Source: Ctenosaura bakeri | Lineage: Eukaryota; Chordata; Lepidosauria; Squamata; Iguanidae | Reading direction: 5' to 3' | NCBI GenBank assembly: GCA_948474755.1 | Contig: CAOLHI010001672.1 | Coordinates: 248,001 to 312,000, forward strand | Length of the DNA: 64,000 bases | Part shown: positions 45,561 to 57,399 of the stretch, in pieces | How the letters are laid out: each line of letters opens with the position of its first letter | Numbering within the stretch: the first letter of the stretch is position 1 | Position numbers and translations under genes: made by a program | Notes under the pieces: model-generated | What the model was told of the DNA's origin: nothing | What the model saw: the letters and a program-made list of their open reading frames with translations, nothing else | Database searches by the model: none

Positions 45561-47328
45561 AACTGCAATTCCCATGCCTTCTTACTACCAAAAATACCCT
45601 CACCATTGCTGCCGCCGCCACCAACAATAACAACACAGCCTCAGCTCCTTTAATGAAATGGCCCACATGTCAGATTTTTGATACCTCTATTGGGCAAGTT
45701 ATTACATTTTTTTCTGGACTCATTTAGCAGGAAGACACACTCCCAGGTTGGTCACCAGACCCCAAAAATCAACTAAAACCAAACAATAAAATTTTCAAAA
45801 CAATTAAAATCACCCTGTTAACAGTATAAAATTATTTTCAAAGTATACAAAAGTTAAAAAATAAAGCAAACACCTCAATCAGAACCCTCCCACCCTGAGC
45901 AATTACATATTAAAAGTATGCTTAAACCAAAAGGACTTTCCATGCAGCCAAAAGGAGAGTAGGATGGGTGCTAGCCTAGCCTCCGAAGAAAGAGAATTGC
46001 AGAGAGTGGGAGCAGTCACTGACAAAGCTCTCTCTCATATCCTCACGAAGTGACTCTGGGACAGTGGCAGGACAGAGAGTAAGCTCTCCCTGGTAGATCT
46101 TAAGATTCTGGCAGGTTCATATAGTGAGATACCATCTTTCAGATAATCTGGACCTGAGCAATCTGTTTAAATGAATGCATTTTTATACCTATAACTGAAA
46201 TGTTTATGATGTACAGTTGTAGATACAACTCATCCTCCTCTCAGAAGCACCACAAAATCTGGTTTAAAGATTAAAAAAAATACAAAATGGGAGCAGGTAC
46301 CTTGAGGTTGTTCAACAATATTTAGCACCTGGGCAACAGAATGAGCAGGCACACCGGTCACCTTGATTTGGAATGTTCAGAGGTCAGAGGTGCATAAAAA
46401 GCAATGGTCTTACTGCATTTGTTGAGTTGTGAGTTCAAGGGAAGGACTGGTAAAGGCTGGATCAAAAAGAAGTCATTCAGTTGGGGGTATCATGGATTTT
46501 TGTAATGTTTGTAGCTGGCTGTTGGTTCCAAAGCTACTCAGAAATAACTATTGCAACTCTGCAAAATCTCAAATTTATATGGGGGGCCCCTCCAAACTGT
46601 ATGATACTTTACCATCTGATGCAACTTTTAAAAGAATAAAATATTGGTTTCTCTTTTAGACTTCATTGATGCTTTCCCACCTCAGGCACATAGGATGCAC
46701 ATTTTCCAGTAGAGGGAAAGGGAAAAGGGATTTGCTTCAGTTTACTTATTATTGCATTTCCCAAGGGGAAAAGAAGAGAAAATAGTGCAGAAGAAGGAAG
46801 TTAGGAACTGGGTGCTCCTGACTGATAGACCTTTATGGAGAGAATTGTCTAGATGCTTTGTCCCAGTCTTCTTCACTAGTGTGGGATTAATGCATTACAA
46901 TTGAAATTATAGTTATTATTTATAAATTTCCTTAACAAAATACTACTATGACTATGGAGGTCACCCTCGACTCTTGAGGGCACTGCACAAGCTTTTCGCA
47001 TAAACTGTGCCAATTCAGGCAAGTTCTACCATGTTGGCAAGGCTTCTCATAAAGCTACATTTGTGGACAGCATAATTACTATCTGAAGACTAACTGAGAA
47101 GCTTATCACCCAAAGGCTGCCTCCTGGTGACAAACTTGACCACATCAACTATGAATACAATCATAGAGTGAAATAGTTGGAATATGAACCAATGAAGGAC
47201 TGCAGATCATTTTCAGCCTGCAACTTTTGCAGATTCAGCATTCACAGATTTGATTGTTAGTGGGTTACTTTGTTTATTTAAAAATTCTTACTGTATTTTC
47301 CTGTGTCATGGGGAAAAAAATATTCTCT

Positions 47329-47510
47329 CTAGGAATCTCTAGGTCCTCCAGTGCAATTCTATAGTCCATGTCCAGCAGAAGTGGACCACAGAATCATGCT
47401 GGAAGAACTAGATATTCCTAGACGTTGCTAAGTCTTCCACGGTGACTCTATGGCCCACTTCTGCCAGAAGTTGACTATAGAATCACACTGGAGGACTTAG
47501 AGATTCCTAG
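47329..47510. repeat. Two adjacent imperfect hairpins sharing terminal repeats
   Basis: 47329-47421 begins CTAGGAATCTCTAGGTCC and ends ATATTCCTAG; 47422-47510 ends GGAGGACTTAGAGATTCCTAG-like text. Each about 90-bp half folds on itself, and the outer ends of the whole are also complementary. This looks like a palindromic MITE duplicated in tandem. Confidence 0.75.
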
Positions 47511-48344
47511 AGAAGTGTTCTCAGGTGGAAAAAAATAGCATTTGTAATTTTTATTTTTATTCACTTTTTCCCCACTTTCACAGGGGCCTTGCACCCTCAA
47601 TCCTCACAAAAGGGGAGGGTTGACTATGCTTCTAAATTTGCATATTTTCATATTAAATTAACACTTGTAAATTGTAAGCAGTTCAGCACCCTCTTTGTTG
47701 GATGATGCTTTAGTGGCTGCCCTAGGCATCAAACAGCCATTAGGGAAGGGACAAGGCATCTCTCTCTTGGAAGGATTCTCCATATTTCACTATCATGTGG
47801 GATGCATCCCTCAGCTCCGTAGAGGTGAGAACTTAGTATCATTAACTGATCTGTATAGCTCTGTCAATGAATCCAGAGGCTCTGAATCAAACATCACTAA
47901 AGAAAGGAGCTGCAAACAGAAACCAGGAAGATTTGGCCAGCTGTTAACTCTAAGCTTTACTGATCCTCTTAGTGCTGCCATCCAAAAGGAGAGAAGATTA
48001 TAATTCCATGGTCTTCATGGCTCCACAGCAAAAGCTGCAAGATCCATATTATGTAGATTTCCCTGGTGGATGAGGAACTCTGGAGTGGTTTTAAAAATTC
48101 TGAACATGGACTATCAGTGTGCAGTGTTATGCAACACAGTCACGAGGGTGGGATGGGAATGAAAAGGATGTTCAATATGGTAAAGTCATAATCAGACTAC
48201 AGGGAGACCAGAGAGAACCCAACCCCCATCACATTTTAAAAGCTCCATTAGCCATTTTTTAAAAGGAGGATACAAAAGACAGAATTCGTTAAGGCAGGGA
48301 TGGAGAAGCCGTGGCCTTATAGACGTGTGCTCCAACTTCCATCA

Positions 48345-48480
48345 TCTTTAAATATCTAAAGCACTCTTTAAATATCTGAAGGGCTATCACAGAGAGGAGA
48401 GTTCAGGCTTGTTCTCTGCTGCCCCAGGGGGTAGAACCAGGTCCCTTATACAGCCCAGCTTCAGCAGGGCTTGTGGTAGG
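48345..48480 (+). mobile_element. CR1 fragment
   Basis: CTTTAAATATCTGAAGGGC...GGCTTGTTCTCTGCTGCC...AGAACCAGG matches the CR1 C-terminal coding region (FKYLKG...[11 protein letters not shown]). Ends are truncated. Confidence 0.7.
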
Positions 48481-49454
48481 TTATGTCTAGGCATGACACT
48501 ATCCCCTCAAACATTCCCCTGGTACAAAGACTTTTAATGCCCTTATTTTATACTTATAAGCAATGTGAGATAACTGTAATGAATTATCAACTAGAGATGC
48601 AAAGAACCAGTAAAAAAAGGGATTAGGGGGCAGGATTGTCATTTTTTTTCAAAATAATAATAGTTATAGTAATAATAATAATATAAGTTAAATTTTAAAA
48701 ATAAAAAAATCCCACTTTTTCAGAAAACACTATTCCTCTCCATTTTTTCCTGTTTTCTTTCCCCTAGAACTTCACATCTCTATTAATTACCTTTAATTAT
48801 CTACAAGAAGCTTCTCACCTGTCCCATAATAAGGATGTAACAAAATTACATTTCTAAAGTTCATGCCTGGGAATTCTACTCAAGGAAAGGATAATGGTTT
48901 TCTAGTTACTTTTCAATGGTACATTTAAAAGGCATCTACAGAGTCATTTCAGTAGGAATTTTTAAAATTTAATTAATTATGCTATTTGCTTTCTAATTCT
49001 AAAAATTTTCCCAAAAAAGTAACAAAAAGCAATTAGCAGTAATGTAACCAGTAACTCAGATAGTTACTTTTTAAGCACTGCCGTGAATCATCATCACTTT
49101 TATTTAATACCACTTTTTTTCTTGGTATGGACTCACAGTGTCTTACAATAAATTTTAAAAATCCTAGTTAAAAAACTATGAAAAAAATTATGGCAAGGAA
49201 TTATTTTTTTCAACAAAACAATGGGTAATTGGAATGAATTATTATTTAAAAGTAACTTTTGAAGTTCTGCACACACATTCATTCAGTTCATTATCTTCCA
49301 GCATTACAAGCTTGTTCATCTCTACCTGTTGTACATAGCAAAAACAATTCTGTTGTTTACACCTGGGCCTTCAAATGTAACTTTATTGGCCATGGGGAGA
49401 AATAGTATTGTTCCCCATGATAGGTTCACCTTAGGCTTGCCATGCTTGTCTTAC

Positions 49455-50250
49455 TATTTTTTATATATAAACATTTTTATTAAACATAATTTTTTAAAAA
49501 AAATATACATCACTTAAGGAAGAACTACAAACAAACAACATAACCCACCTAAACTAAATAAACTAGCACGCAAAACAATACAAAGCTAAAAGGAGTCAAA
49601 GGGATACACACATGACTTCCAACTATCCAAAGAAAGGATCTTCTATGATATGTTGCTACATTTCTTCAAAGTTAAAGGGTATTATCACTATTTGTACATG
49701 TCCCTCTTTTAAAAAAATTAGTTTAAAATTATATAGTTTTTTTCTAATATTATAGTAACATACACTTAAATATATCAGATAGTGAAAATATATTTCTACA
49801 TTATTACTTTAATCTTATCAAATCCTAATTTTACACCTCTTCCCAAACAATCTTTTAAATACAGTATAACCTTTTCCCAATCTTTTTTAAACTTATACAG
49901 TGATCCTTTTTGAATTAAAGTCATTCATTTATTCATCCATCCATCTCAGCCATGTCTAACAGTTTCATCATCCACTCTTCTTGAGATGGTGTCTTGAGAT
50001 CCTTCTACTTCTGAGTGTAAACTAGTCTCGCTGCCATTTTCATATGTTGTATGATTCTGAGAGACTTCTTATCTAGCTGATCATCAATCAGTGCCAATAA
50101 AAGAATGTTCCGGTTTTAATTGGATTTTTGTCTTTCATGTCTTTTGTCAGTCAAGGTATCATCCCCCCATTTTTTTATTTTTTGCCTTTTCACATACGAA
50201 AAAAAGACCCTTCTGTTCGGTCTTACTCTTAAAGGCAGAGCAAGAAAAGC
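49455..50250 (-). mobile_element. L1 3' fragment
   Basis: T-rich start (TTTTTTATATATAAAC), AT-rich 3' UTR, then minus-strand coding for the ORF2 C-terminus near 49950-50090: KMAARLVYTQK-stop-KDLKTPSQEEWMMKLLDMAEM. This is the A-A-R-x-x-Y-x-x-x-W...EEW pattern of L1. Confidence 0.75.
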
Positions 50251-51189
50251 AGGATGAAAACTGACATTAATTTACCATGAAGTCAAAGCCTGATGAACAC
50301 TAGTTTCTGAGAAGAGATATATGAGAATTCAGCCTGTCAATTTTTTTAAAAAAAATCAGATTTACTTGAATTATACCTCTTAAACAAAATACAGATACAA
50401 TTTGAAGCTGGAAATCTATATATTTCTAGACTTGTGATACATTCCACAATAGGAAAATGTGCATATTTGGGAAAAAAGGCTCAAAATACTGTGTACATAA
50501 TTGAAACTAAAGGCAACTATTTACTGAACATGGCCAAAGTAAGAGATTTTGGTTTTTTGGCTTCATTAGACAGGGTAAGACCAGATTTCAAGGGGAAAAT
50601 CCTGATGGCTACAATGGAGAATTGAAATTGCATTAACTTCTTTTAATTCTTTATCCTTGTTTCTCCACTGGTGTTGGGTGGGGGATGAAGGAACTGAAGC
50701 TTCTGGGGGCATGAACACTCACACACTGTGACATCCAAAATGACAAGATGCACACCAGTAGGCTTCTGGACTCAAATCATATCACTTTTGTTTCACTGAG
50801 TGATGTTTTTAAAACTGTCTTTGTCTAATGAAGAAGCCAGTGAGCTTTGAAAGGTAACATAATTTTTCTGTACCATCTGATTGACCTAATAAATATCAAT
50901 GTGTATTTTGGATTTTGCATTCACTTGGAAAAGGGATGCACAAATATACATATGAATTCTTTTTCTTTTAAAAAAGCAGCACTGAACTGCCACAGAACGG
51001 ACTTGGAGGTAGAAAAAGAAGAAAGGGCATGAAAATGGCCTTGGCAAATTAACCATGCACAAAACAGGGCCCCAGTACACTTAACAGGTGTGTGGAAGAG
51101 CTTCAGGTGGAGCTTGTAATGAGAGTTATTCCTGTTGCCATTCCTACATCTACTTCAGCACTTAAAAGCGCAAGTGCAGAGCTCTCCAG

Positions 51190-51420
51190 AGCCATAATCC
51201 TTGAGCACAGAACTAACTCTGGAGACCAGGATTCCAATTGCCGCTCAGTCTCTGGAAACTCATTGGGTCTTGGGCTAGTCATGCTCCCTCAGCCTCAGAA
51301 GAAGGCAAACCCACCCCCCACCAAATCTTGCCAAGAAGACCCCGCAACAGACTCCCCCTTACGGTTGTCATTAAGTTGGAAACGATTTGAAGACACACAG
51401 CAAAACAAGACCAGCATAGC
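51190..51420 (+). mobile_element. CORE-type SINE, long form, eroded
   Basis: GGAGACCAGGATTCCAATTG, GGGTCTTGGGCTAGTCATGC, and the extra internal block (CCTCAGAAGAAGGCAAACCC, CTTGCCAAGAAGACC) that is missing from the shorter copies. Ends GTTGGAAACGATTTGAAGAC. Confidence 0.75.
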
Positions 51421-52356
51421 TCTCCTCCCTTCCATCTAGCTACCCCAGAAGCTGGGCCTGTTATTAAACAAAATGGACCAGCTCTTTCTTTCCTTTCGCC
51501 TTATCATTACACAAAGAAAACTGATGCAACATAACTGATTTTTAGCAAGTGATTCTGGAAAACAAAACAGTAATCAGATCTTGCTAAGATCTGTAACCAG
51601 AAAATGGGCTCAGTCAGAAGGGACAGAGGTGGCTACTTATTACAAGGATACTTTTCGACCAAGGAACTTAAAGTATTACACAGTGGCCTAAATCCAACTG
51701 CTAGTTTCAGCTAAAGCAGATCCACTGAATCCATTGCTGAATGGTAAATCTACATTTGTGTAAACCCTGTTTGCTCAAATGGTCTATTCTCATTAAGACT
51801 ATCAATGTAATTTATGCAATAGCTTTCACCCATCCTAGCTTACTCTCACTACAACCCCATGAAGCAGATTAGGATGAGAGATGGTAGCCAGCTTAATTTC
51901 AGCCAGTGATTTTTATGGCTGAGCAGACAATTAAAACTTATCCTGCAGTTGTAGAATATGTGGTGTTCAGAACCTAAATTCCTAGGTTTTTAGCACAGCA
52001 CCCCCTCTTTCTTCTAAACTCCACCCTAATGATTTGAAAGGGAGTTAGTTTTCAAGCAAATATACTTAGGATGGTAGATTTTGTTTAAAATCCATTTAAA
52101 ATATGGTTCCACTCTAACACATGCCTGAAGAGGGTCTTTCCTACTAGCAGCTTCAGGGCCCAGCAATAGTGGGATGCAGGAAAGATGCTAGAAATTGTCT
52201 GACAGACTTCCTCTATCCTCTGAAACAGAGATGGAGAAGTTTCAGGCTTGCAAGATCTACTTTGTTTTTCCAAAATCCACCAACTGGAATCCAGGCAAAA
52301 AGAGCAAGCAGCTCATGGGTGCAGATATATGCTTAGGGTTAAACCCAATGTTGGAA

Positions 52357-52527
52357 AGCCAGTGTGGTGTAGTGGTTTGAGCATTTGACTAAAGACCCTG
52401 CTCTGCTCAGCCATGGAAGCCCACTGGGAGACCTTGGGCGCATCACCACATTCAGCCCCAGAAAACCCCATGACAGGTTCACCTTAGGGTTGCCATAAGT
52501 CGGAAACAACCTGAAGGCACACAACAG
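52357..52527 (+). mobile_element. CORE-type SINE
   Basis: AGCCAGTGTGGTGTAGTGG head with A box, GACCTTGGGCGCATCACC centre, and AAGTCGGAAACAACCTGAAG end with a CA-rich tail. Confidence 0.88.
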
Positions 52528-52616
52528 CCAGAATAAACCCACTTAATGGAATGAAATGACTTACCATTTAGGTGAGTCCCATTAATAACAATGTCTCAGA
52601 CAAAAATAAGATGTTT

Positions 52617-52850
52617 GTTGTCATGTCTCTTCAGGTTGACTTCAATTCATGGCTACACTATCCTAGGGTTTTCTTGCCAAGATGTATTCTGAGGAGGTTT
52701 GCCATTGCCTTCCTCTAAGTCTGAGAAAGTGTGACTTGTCCAGGGCGACTCAGTGGGTTTCCACAGCTGAGAGGGAATTCAAACTCAGGTTTCCCAGCTC
52801 TAGTTCAACACTCAAGCCATTGCATCACACTGCTCTTGAACTGGGATGCA
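52617..52850 (-). mobile_element. CORE-type SINE, long form
   Basis: Reverse complement carries GTGATGCAATGGCTTGAGTG, GGTGGAAACCCACTGAGTC-like text and the internal block AGAGGAAGGCAATGGCAAAC / TTGGCAAGAAAACCC. The long subfamily differs from copies lacking that block. Confidence 0.8.
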
Positions 52851-52946
52851 GCCCTTATAAAGTAAGAAAAAGGGTGCCTGAATACATGCCAGCCAAGCAT
52901 GGATTTGAATCATAGATTCATAGTCCAGAGCACTACACCATACTTA

Positions 52947-53150
52947 GGGCCTTTCCGCACTACACTGTTACCGTGCTACTATCCCACTTTCAACATCCTA
53001 AGGGAATCCTGGGTTTTGCAGTTTAGGAAGGGGCATCTTAAAATTTTCAAACTTTCAGGCTCTTTGGCCTCAGTAAACCACAAACCCAGAATTCCACAGG
53101 AGATTGAAAGTGGAATAAAAGCATTGTAAAAGTGTAGGGTGCTAAAGGCC
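52947..53150. mobile_element. Palindromic MITE (same family as 45.0 kb)
   Basis: GGGCCTTTCCGCACTACACTG at the left, complement at the right (AGGGTGCTAAAGGCC), with both CCCACTTTCAACATCC and GATTGAAAGTGGAA arms. Confidence 0.75.
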
Positions 53151-53151
53151 C

Positions 53152-53520
53152 TTGGTCACTTTGCCGTTGTCCACCTTCAAGCCATTTCCAACTGATGCAG
53201 ATCCTAGGGTGACCCCATTCGGAGTTTTCTGGGGTTGAGAGTGTGGCCATTTCCGCACTGCACCGTTACAGAGCTAGGATTCCACTTTCAACATCCTATG
53301 GAATCCTGGCGATTGCGTTCGGCCCCTCCCTAAACTGCAAACCCCAGGATTCCACAGGAGGTTGAAAGTGGAATCATAGCGCTATAACAGTACAGTGCGG
53401 AAACGGCCTGTGCGCTGCGCCGAAACCCCCCCATCGGGCTTCCGCGGCCGAGCGGACAATCGCAGCCTGGTCCCCGGGGCCTCGTTCCAATGCTCAAACC
53501 ACCACGCCACGCTGGGTCTC
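53152..53520 (-). mobile_element. CORE-type SINE split by a MITE
   Basis: The 3' part is at 53160-53244 (minus: AACCCCAGAAAACTCCGAAT, GGTCACCCTAGGATC, GGCTTGAAGGTGG). The 5' part is at 53409-53520 (minus: GTGGCGTGGTGGTTTGAGC). The MITE at 53245-53408 sits between them. The 5' part is unusually GC-rich, next to a CpG island. Confidence 0.7.
53245..53408. mobile_element. Palindromic MITE inserted in a SINE
   Basis: GGCCATTTCCGCACTGCACC ... GTGCGGAAACGGCC termini; 164 bp and the most compact of the three full copies. Arms: ATTCCACTTTCAACATCC / GAGGTTGAAAGTGGAAT. Confidence 0.85.
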
Positions 53521-53659
53521 TCGTTCACCACAGCTCAAACCAAGTCCCCAACTCCTTTCACAGAAAAAGCAATTCGCGGTTTCTCCCCTCCCCTACTATT
53601 CTATTCCAGATGTCCAATTTTAAGGAAAGCTGGTGATATTAAAAGCTTGGGGGCTTGAG

Positions 53660-54240
53660 ATCCTCCGTGATTTACCGCAAACCACCCACCAAGACACGGG
53701 GCATCCCGGTCCACTTTTCCCCCGTCCCTGCTCTGCTCAAGGAATTCCCGGCGAGGTCCCATCCGCGGGAGTTTCCTCGCTCTGACTGCGCGGCCGCTGT
53801 CTTTCCTCACCTTTCTGGCCGCCGGCCGGCGAGAATTGCAGGCACGGCATCAGATGCAGCAAGAACAGCCCGGGGCGCATCGTCCAAGACGACGCAGCCA
53901 GCCAGCCAGCCGCCCGCTCTCCCGCCCAGCCGCTGCGCGGCTCAGCAGGAGCCTGGACAGTGAACCCGCTAGAGTGCCCGCCCCCGCGCCCCGATTGGTG
54001 GAAAGTCGCCAAGCCTCCCTCGGCTACTGGCCGCTCGGAAGAACCAATCGGGTCGTGGCGGGCGGCCCTATTAAGGAAAGAAGAGCGAGGCGCTGGGGTT
54101 GTTTCCAGCCTGGCAGCTGCGGAAGTGGGGCGGGGGGGGTCTGATGGCCGTTTCCCCCGCTCAGGAAGAGTTCTAGGAGGCGAGGAAGAGATGCGGTTTG
54201 AACTGATCGTCCTCCCTGCTCTTGTACGGACATAGTGCCC
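53660..54240 (-). promoter_or_regulatory. CpG-island promoter of the CUB gene
   Basis: GC- and CpG-rich block around the signal-peptide exon. Reading on the minus strand, two CCAAT-type boxes (ATTGG read across 54041-54047; ACCAATCGG at about 53990-54000) precede a GC box (GGGGCGCGGGGGCGGGC, about 53970-53990) and then the ATG at 53880. A start of transcription near 53960 is inferred. The palindromic arrangement of the CCAAT boxes would allow transcription to the right too. Confidence 0.65.
53811..53880 (-). CDS. First coding exon, signal peptide of the CUB gene
   Basis: ATG at 53880 in good context (GGACGATGC). 23 codons, MRPGLFLLHLMPCLQFSPAG then GQK, then one base of the next codon before the donor GTGAGG (53810-53805). 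The Leu/Phe-rich core after an Arg is a plausible, short signal peptide. It ends in phase 1, and the CUB exon at 39794 begins in phase 1, giving K-G-N-G-C-G-H across the junction, where CUB receptors start. Linkage rests on strand, phase and protein logic; the 14-kb intron is not verified by transcript. Confidence 0.65.
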
Positions 54241-54525
54241 GGCGAAAGTTCATTTGTTTTGGCCCATAGATGACTAGTTGGGGAATACTGGGGATGCAGT
54301 AAGAAAGGTGGCTTCTCCAAGCACACTACTGCCCAGGGAGTAGGAAAGGTGGAAACGTAAAAGAAGGGAGAGGCCGCTCTTCGGACTCTGCTGTAGTTCT
54401 CCTTTGAACTCAAAGTGGGGTCCAAGTCACGTTGACATCTGCCCCGCGTCCTATCTTAACTAGTGGTTTGTGGCCTGTACTAGATTTCCAGTACAATTCC
54501 ACGAGCATATATTTGCTTGGTGAGA

Positions 54526-54722
54526 ACCAGGGTGGTGTGGTGGTTCGAGCGTTGGATTACGATCTTGGAGACCAGGCCTCAGTTTCCTGCTGGGCCATAG
54601 AATCCCACTGGGTGATCTTGGGCACGGTCACACACTCTCAGCCCCAGAAAACCCAGTGATGGGTTCATCTTAGGGTCACCCATAACTCAGAAATTACTTG
54701 AAGGCACACCACAACAACAATA
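54526..54722 (+). mobile_element. CORE-type SINE
   Basis: GGGTGGTGTGGTGGTTCGAGC head, GGGTGATCTTGGGCACGG centre, GGGTCACCCATAACTCAGAA and ACCACAACAACAAT tail. Confidence 0.88.
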
Positions 54723-54784
54723 TTTACTTGGAACTCCTGGTGAGCTAAATTAGGACTATTCTTAAGTAGTTAAGCATAGCTAAA

Positions 54785-55162
54785 ACATGTCTAGAGAAGG
54801 GCAATGTAGAATATCAAACATCTGGAGAACAAGTGTCATAAGGAAAGACTTTAGGAGCTGGGTGCGTTTGTCTTAGAGAAGAGAAAATGGAGAGGTAACA
54901 TGACAGCTATCTTTAAATAGCTGCAGAGATGTGATAAAGAAGAAAGCTTGTTTTCTACTGATCCAGAGAAGACATTAATTTCTTTACTGTAAGAACTGTT
55001 TAACAGCGGAATGGACTGTCTGAGGTAGGCAAAGAAGTTATTTGGAAGTCTTTAAATAGAGGTTGGATGGCCATCTTTTGAGGCAATTTATTTTTGCATG
55101 GCAGATTGTTGGACTAGATGAACTTTATGGCCACTTCCCACCCTAAGATTCTGATTCTATAT
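54785..55162 (+). mobile_element. CR1 3' fragment
   Basis: C-terminal region in damaged form (GGAGCTGGGTGCGTTTGTC, GGTTGGATGGCCATC) and tail GGACTAGATGAACTTTATGG ... AGATTCTGATTCTAT. Diverged. Confidence 0.8.
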
Positions 55163-56084
55163 GTGAGAAATAACTAAAGGGCAGATTATATTTTAAAACC
55201 CATTTGGCATAAGTTCGTCTTTCTTTTGCTCAGGTGGAATGTAAAGCTTTTTGCACTGTACATGAATACAATTAGTTGCATCCAAGGAGCCCTGGACAAA
55301 ATAATCTTTTTTATATGCCCTTATGTGTCTTTGGGTTCCAGATGGGCTTACCTTTCCACAGTGGCAGCATTCCAAGTAACTGTGCCTCGCCCAGAGCTTG
55401 AAACATTATATCTGAAAATGAACTCATTAATGTTGACTATTAGGAATCGGAAGATTAACTTGACATTAATAATTGAAATGGTTTGATTCATTGAGTTGCA
55501 TTAATTAATTGCTGAAATTATTAATTTCCAGTTTCCAGAATAAGCCATGGGAATTACAGGGAATGCTCACGATCCACTGGAGGAGGAGGGTGAAAAGATG
55601 AACGGGGCAGGGAACAAAGAAATGGAGGAGTTAAGAAAAATGTTTTAAGTATGTGTGACCAGAAACAATTAAAGAGTACAAAGGGGTTCATTCAGCTCAC
55701 ACTAAATATAGGAAACTCCACCTTTTGACGCCTTATTATCTGATGATTCTCTCTTTTGACCCTTCCAAATAAACTGAGGACAAGTTCCATTAATTTGATG
55801 GGGGTTCTGCTCTTTCATCAGTTCTTCTTCCCTGTGGAAGCTCACTTGAAACTGTTCGCACACACTGCTTGCAAAGCAAGCTGAGGGGGAAATAGGTGCT
55901 TAAGCCAGCTGGGAGACTTTGCAAGCAGTGCATGCATGGTTGGTTCCAGGTGAGTCTCCATAAATCTCCAAGCTCCCTACAGTACAGTACATGGATTCTG
56001 TTTTCTGTCAGTGCTCTGGTCCCTAACCTGTCAGATAAGTGGGGGAAGCCTGCTATGTTGATATGTAGCTCCAAGCAATTTCTG

Positions 56085-56222
56085 ATTTATGGGGTTTTCT
56101 GGGTAAAATGTGTGACCCACCCAAGGTCACCCAGGGGGTTTCCATGGCCTAGTGGGGAATCAAATCCTGGTCTCCAAGGTTATAGTCCAATGGTCAAGCC
56201 ACTATACCACACTGTCTCTCCT
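56085..56222 (-). mobile_element. CORE-type SINE, 5' part
   Basis: Reverse complement: AGTGTGGTATAGTGGCTTGAC, GGTTATAAC..., GGGTGACCTTGGGTGGGTCA. A separate tail fragment of the same family lies at 56760-56800. Confidence 0.78.
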
Positions 56223-57144
56223 GGGGGAAGCCAGTTATAAAAAAAGAAATCCAGAGTACAATCAATAAAAGTTAGAGGAGCACTGGGGAGAGTCCCTTTA
56301 CCATCCAGAAAGAATTCAACTGCTTCCATCTAGGAAGGAAGGAAGCACCAGCATTCCAAGTTTAAAGTGTGCAACATTCTGAGAGGGTCCTGGCTGCTTG
56401 GGAGCCTCTTGTCAAAGAAACAAATCACTTCTCTGCTTTTTCCAGCATTCTGTTCTGCCATTAAAGAAAGGAGGTCATCCTTTCTCTTTTCTCTCTTCTC
56501 TTGCTTCTAAAATTCATGAGGCAATAGGTAGCTTAAGGGTAAGAGTAAGATTAAGGGAACAGGCCACCAACTGATACCTCAGAATCTGAGTACACAGGGT
56601 AAATTTGATTCACATGATACAGAACATCCACCACTCATACAAAACATTGTGACCTTGGGCAAGCTGGGCTATATAAGAAAATAATTGCAGTTTGTTCTTT
56701 TGTTAATTTATAGACATTGTTGCAAATGATACAGTTCTTGTTTTTTATCCCTGTTTCATTGTTGTTGTGTGCCTTCAAATCATTTCTGACTTACAGCAAA
56801 TCTGCTATCAAAGTTCAGAATTGGTGCAAACCAAATCTAGTTTGTTCAGAAAATTTTTTTACTCATGTGGCCCATTCAAGGAAGAAGTGAGCAAACCCAG
56901 AAGTTTCTACTAACATTCGTTTGGGCTTCAACTGAACTGAGAAAGTAAGATTACCAGCTTTGGAACAATACACGATATTAAATGAGAGCTGGGGAAGTTA
57001 CTTTTTGGATTACAGTTAGCAGGACCCCCCCTCGCCTAACAACTAGCCATACTGCATGGGGGATTCCAGGAGTTGTAAGCAAGAACTACTGTTTGAAGCT
57101 CTGACTGCAGCATTATCTAATTATGGCTTAATATCAGGGCTAAG

Positions 57145-57260
57145 AATCATGTGGTCCTCCAGATATTGTTGGACTACAACTTCTATCATCTCTAGCCAAT
57201 GTAGCCAGTATTGAGGAATGCCATGAGCTGCATTTCAACATTTGAAAGGCCATGTTTAAC
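57145..57260 (+). mobile_element. Short MITE-like repeat
   Basis: CCTCCAGATATTGTTGGACTACAAC motif in two blocks, the interspersed repeat also seen near 60.7 and 62.77-62.89 kb. No TSD resolved. Confidence 0.45.
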
Positions 57261-57399
57261 ATCCAGGCTTATTCCAAAGCCAGTAAACACATTTACTCAG
57301 AAGCAAAATAAGGAAACTGCTGCTTTCAAGTGATATCTAGATGATTCGAAACGTTTTTACTTATGCAAAGTTTACCTGGTCTGGTTGTTTCATTTATGT

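Larger units (their letters stand above)
39795..53810 (-). other. Inferred first intron of the CUB gene (14 kb)
   Basis: Span between the inferred signal-peptide exon and the CUB exon. It contains only repeats that I can recognise: SINEs, MITEs, CR1 and L1 pieces and one LTR element, listed separately. Stretches with nothing assigned are about 39.8-40.86, 41.05-42.12, 43.38-44.02, 45.56-47.32, 47.51-48.34, 48.48-49.45, 50.25-51.19 and 51.42-52.36 kb. Confidence 0.5.

Noticed and set aside
46940..47250. Possible processed pseudogene of a ribosomal or housekeeping mRNA
   Set aside because: Translated pieces in all frames did not match any protein I could name with confidence.
47695..48003. 102-codon plus-strand frame
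   Set aside because: No recognisable domain, no splice or promoter context, and surrounding sequence is old repeat.
52357..52400. tRNA-like A and B boxes in several SINEs as true tRNA genes
   Set aside because: They lack a complete cloverleaf and acceptor stem and continue into SINE bodies and tails.
53655..54144. Plus-strand open frames of about 100 codons across the first CpG island
   Set aside because: GC-rich DNA has few stops in all frames; the frames overlap and shadow the minus-strand signal-peptide exon and show no protein family features.
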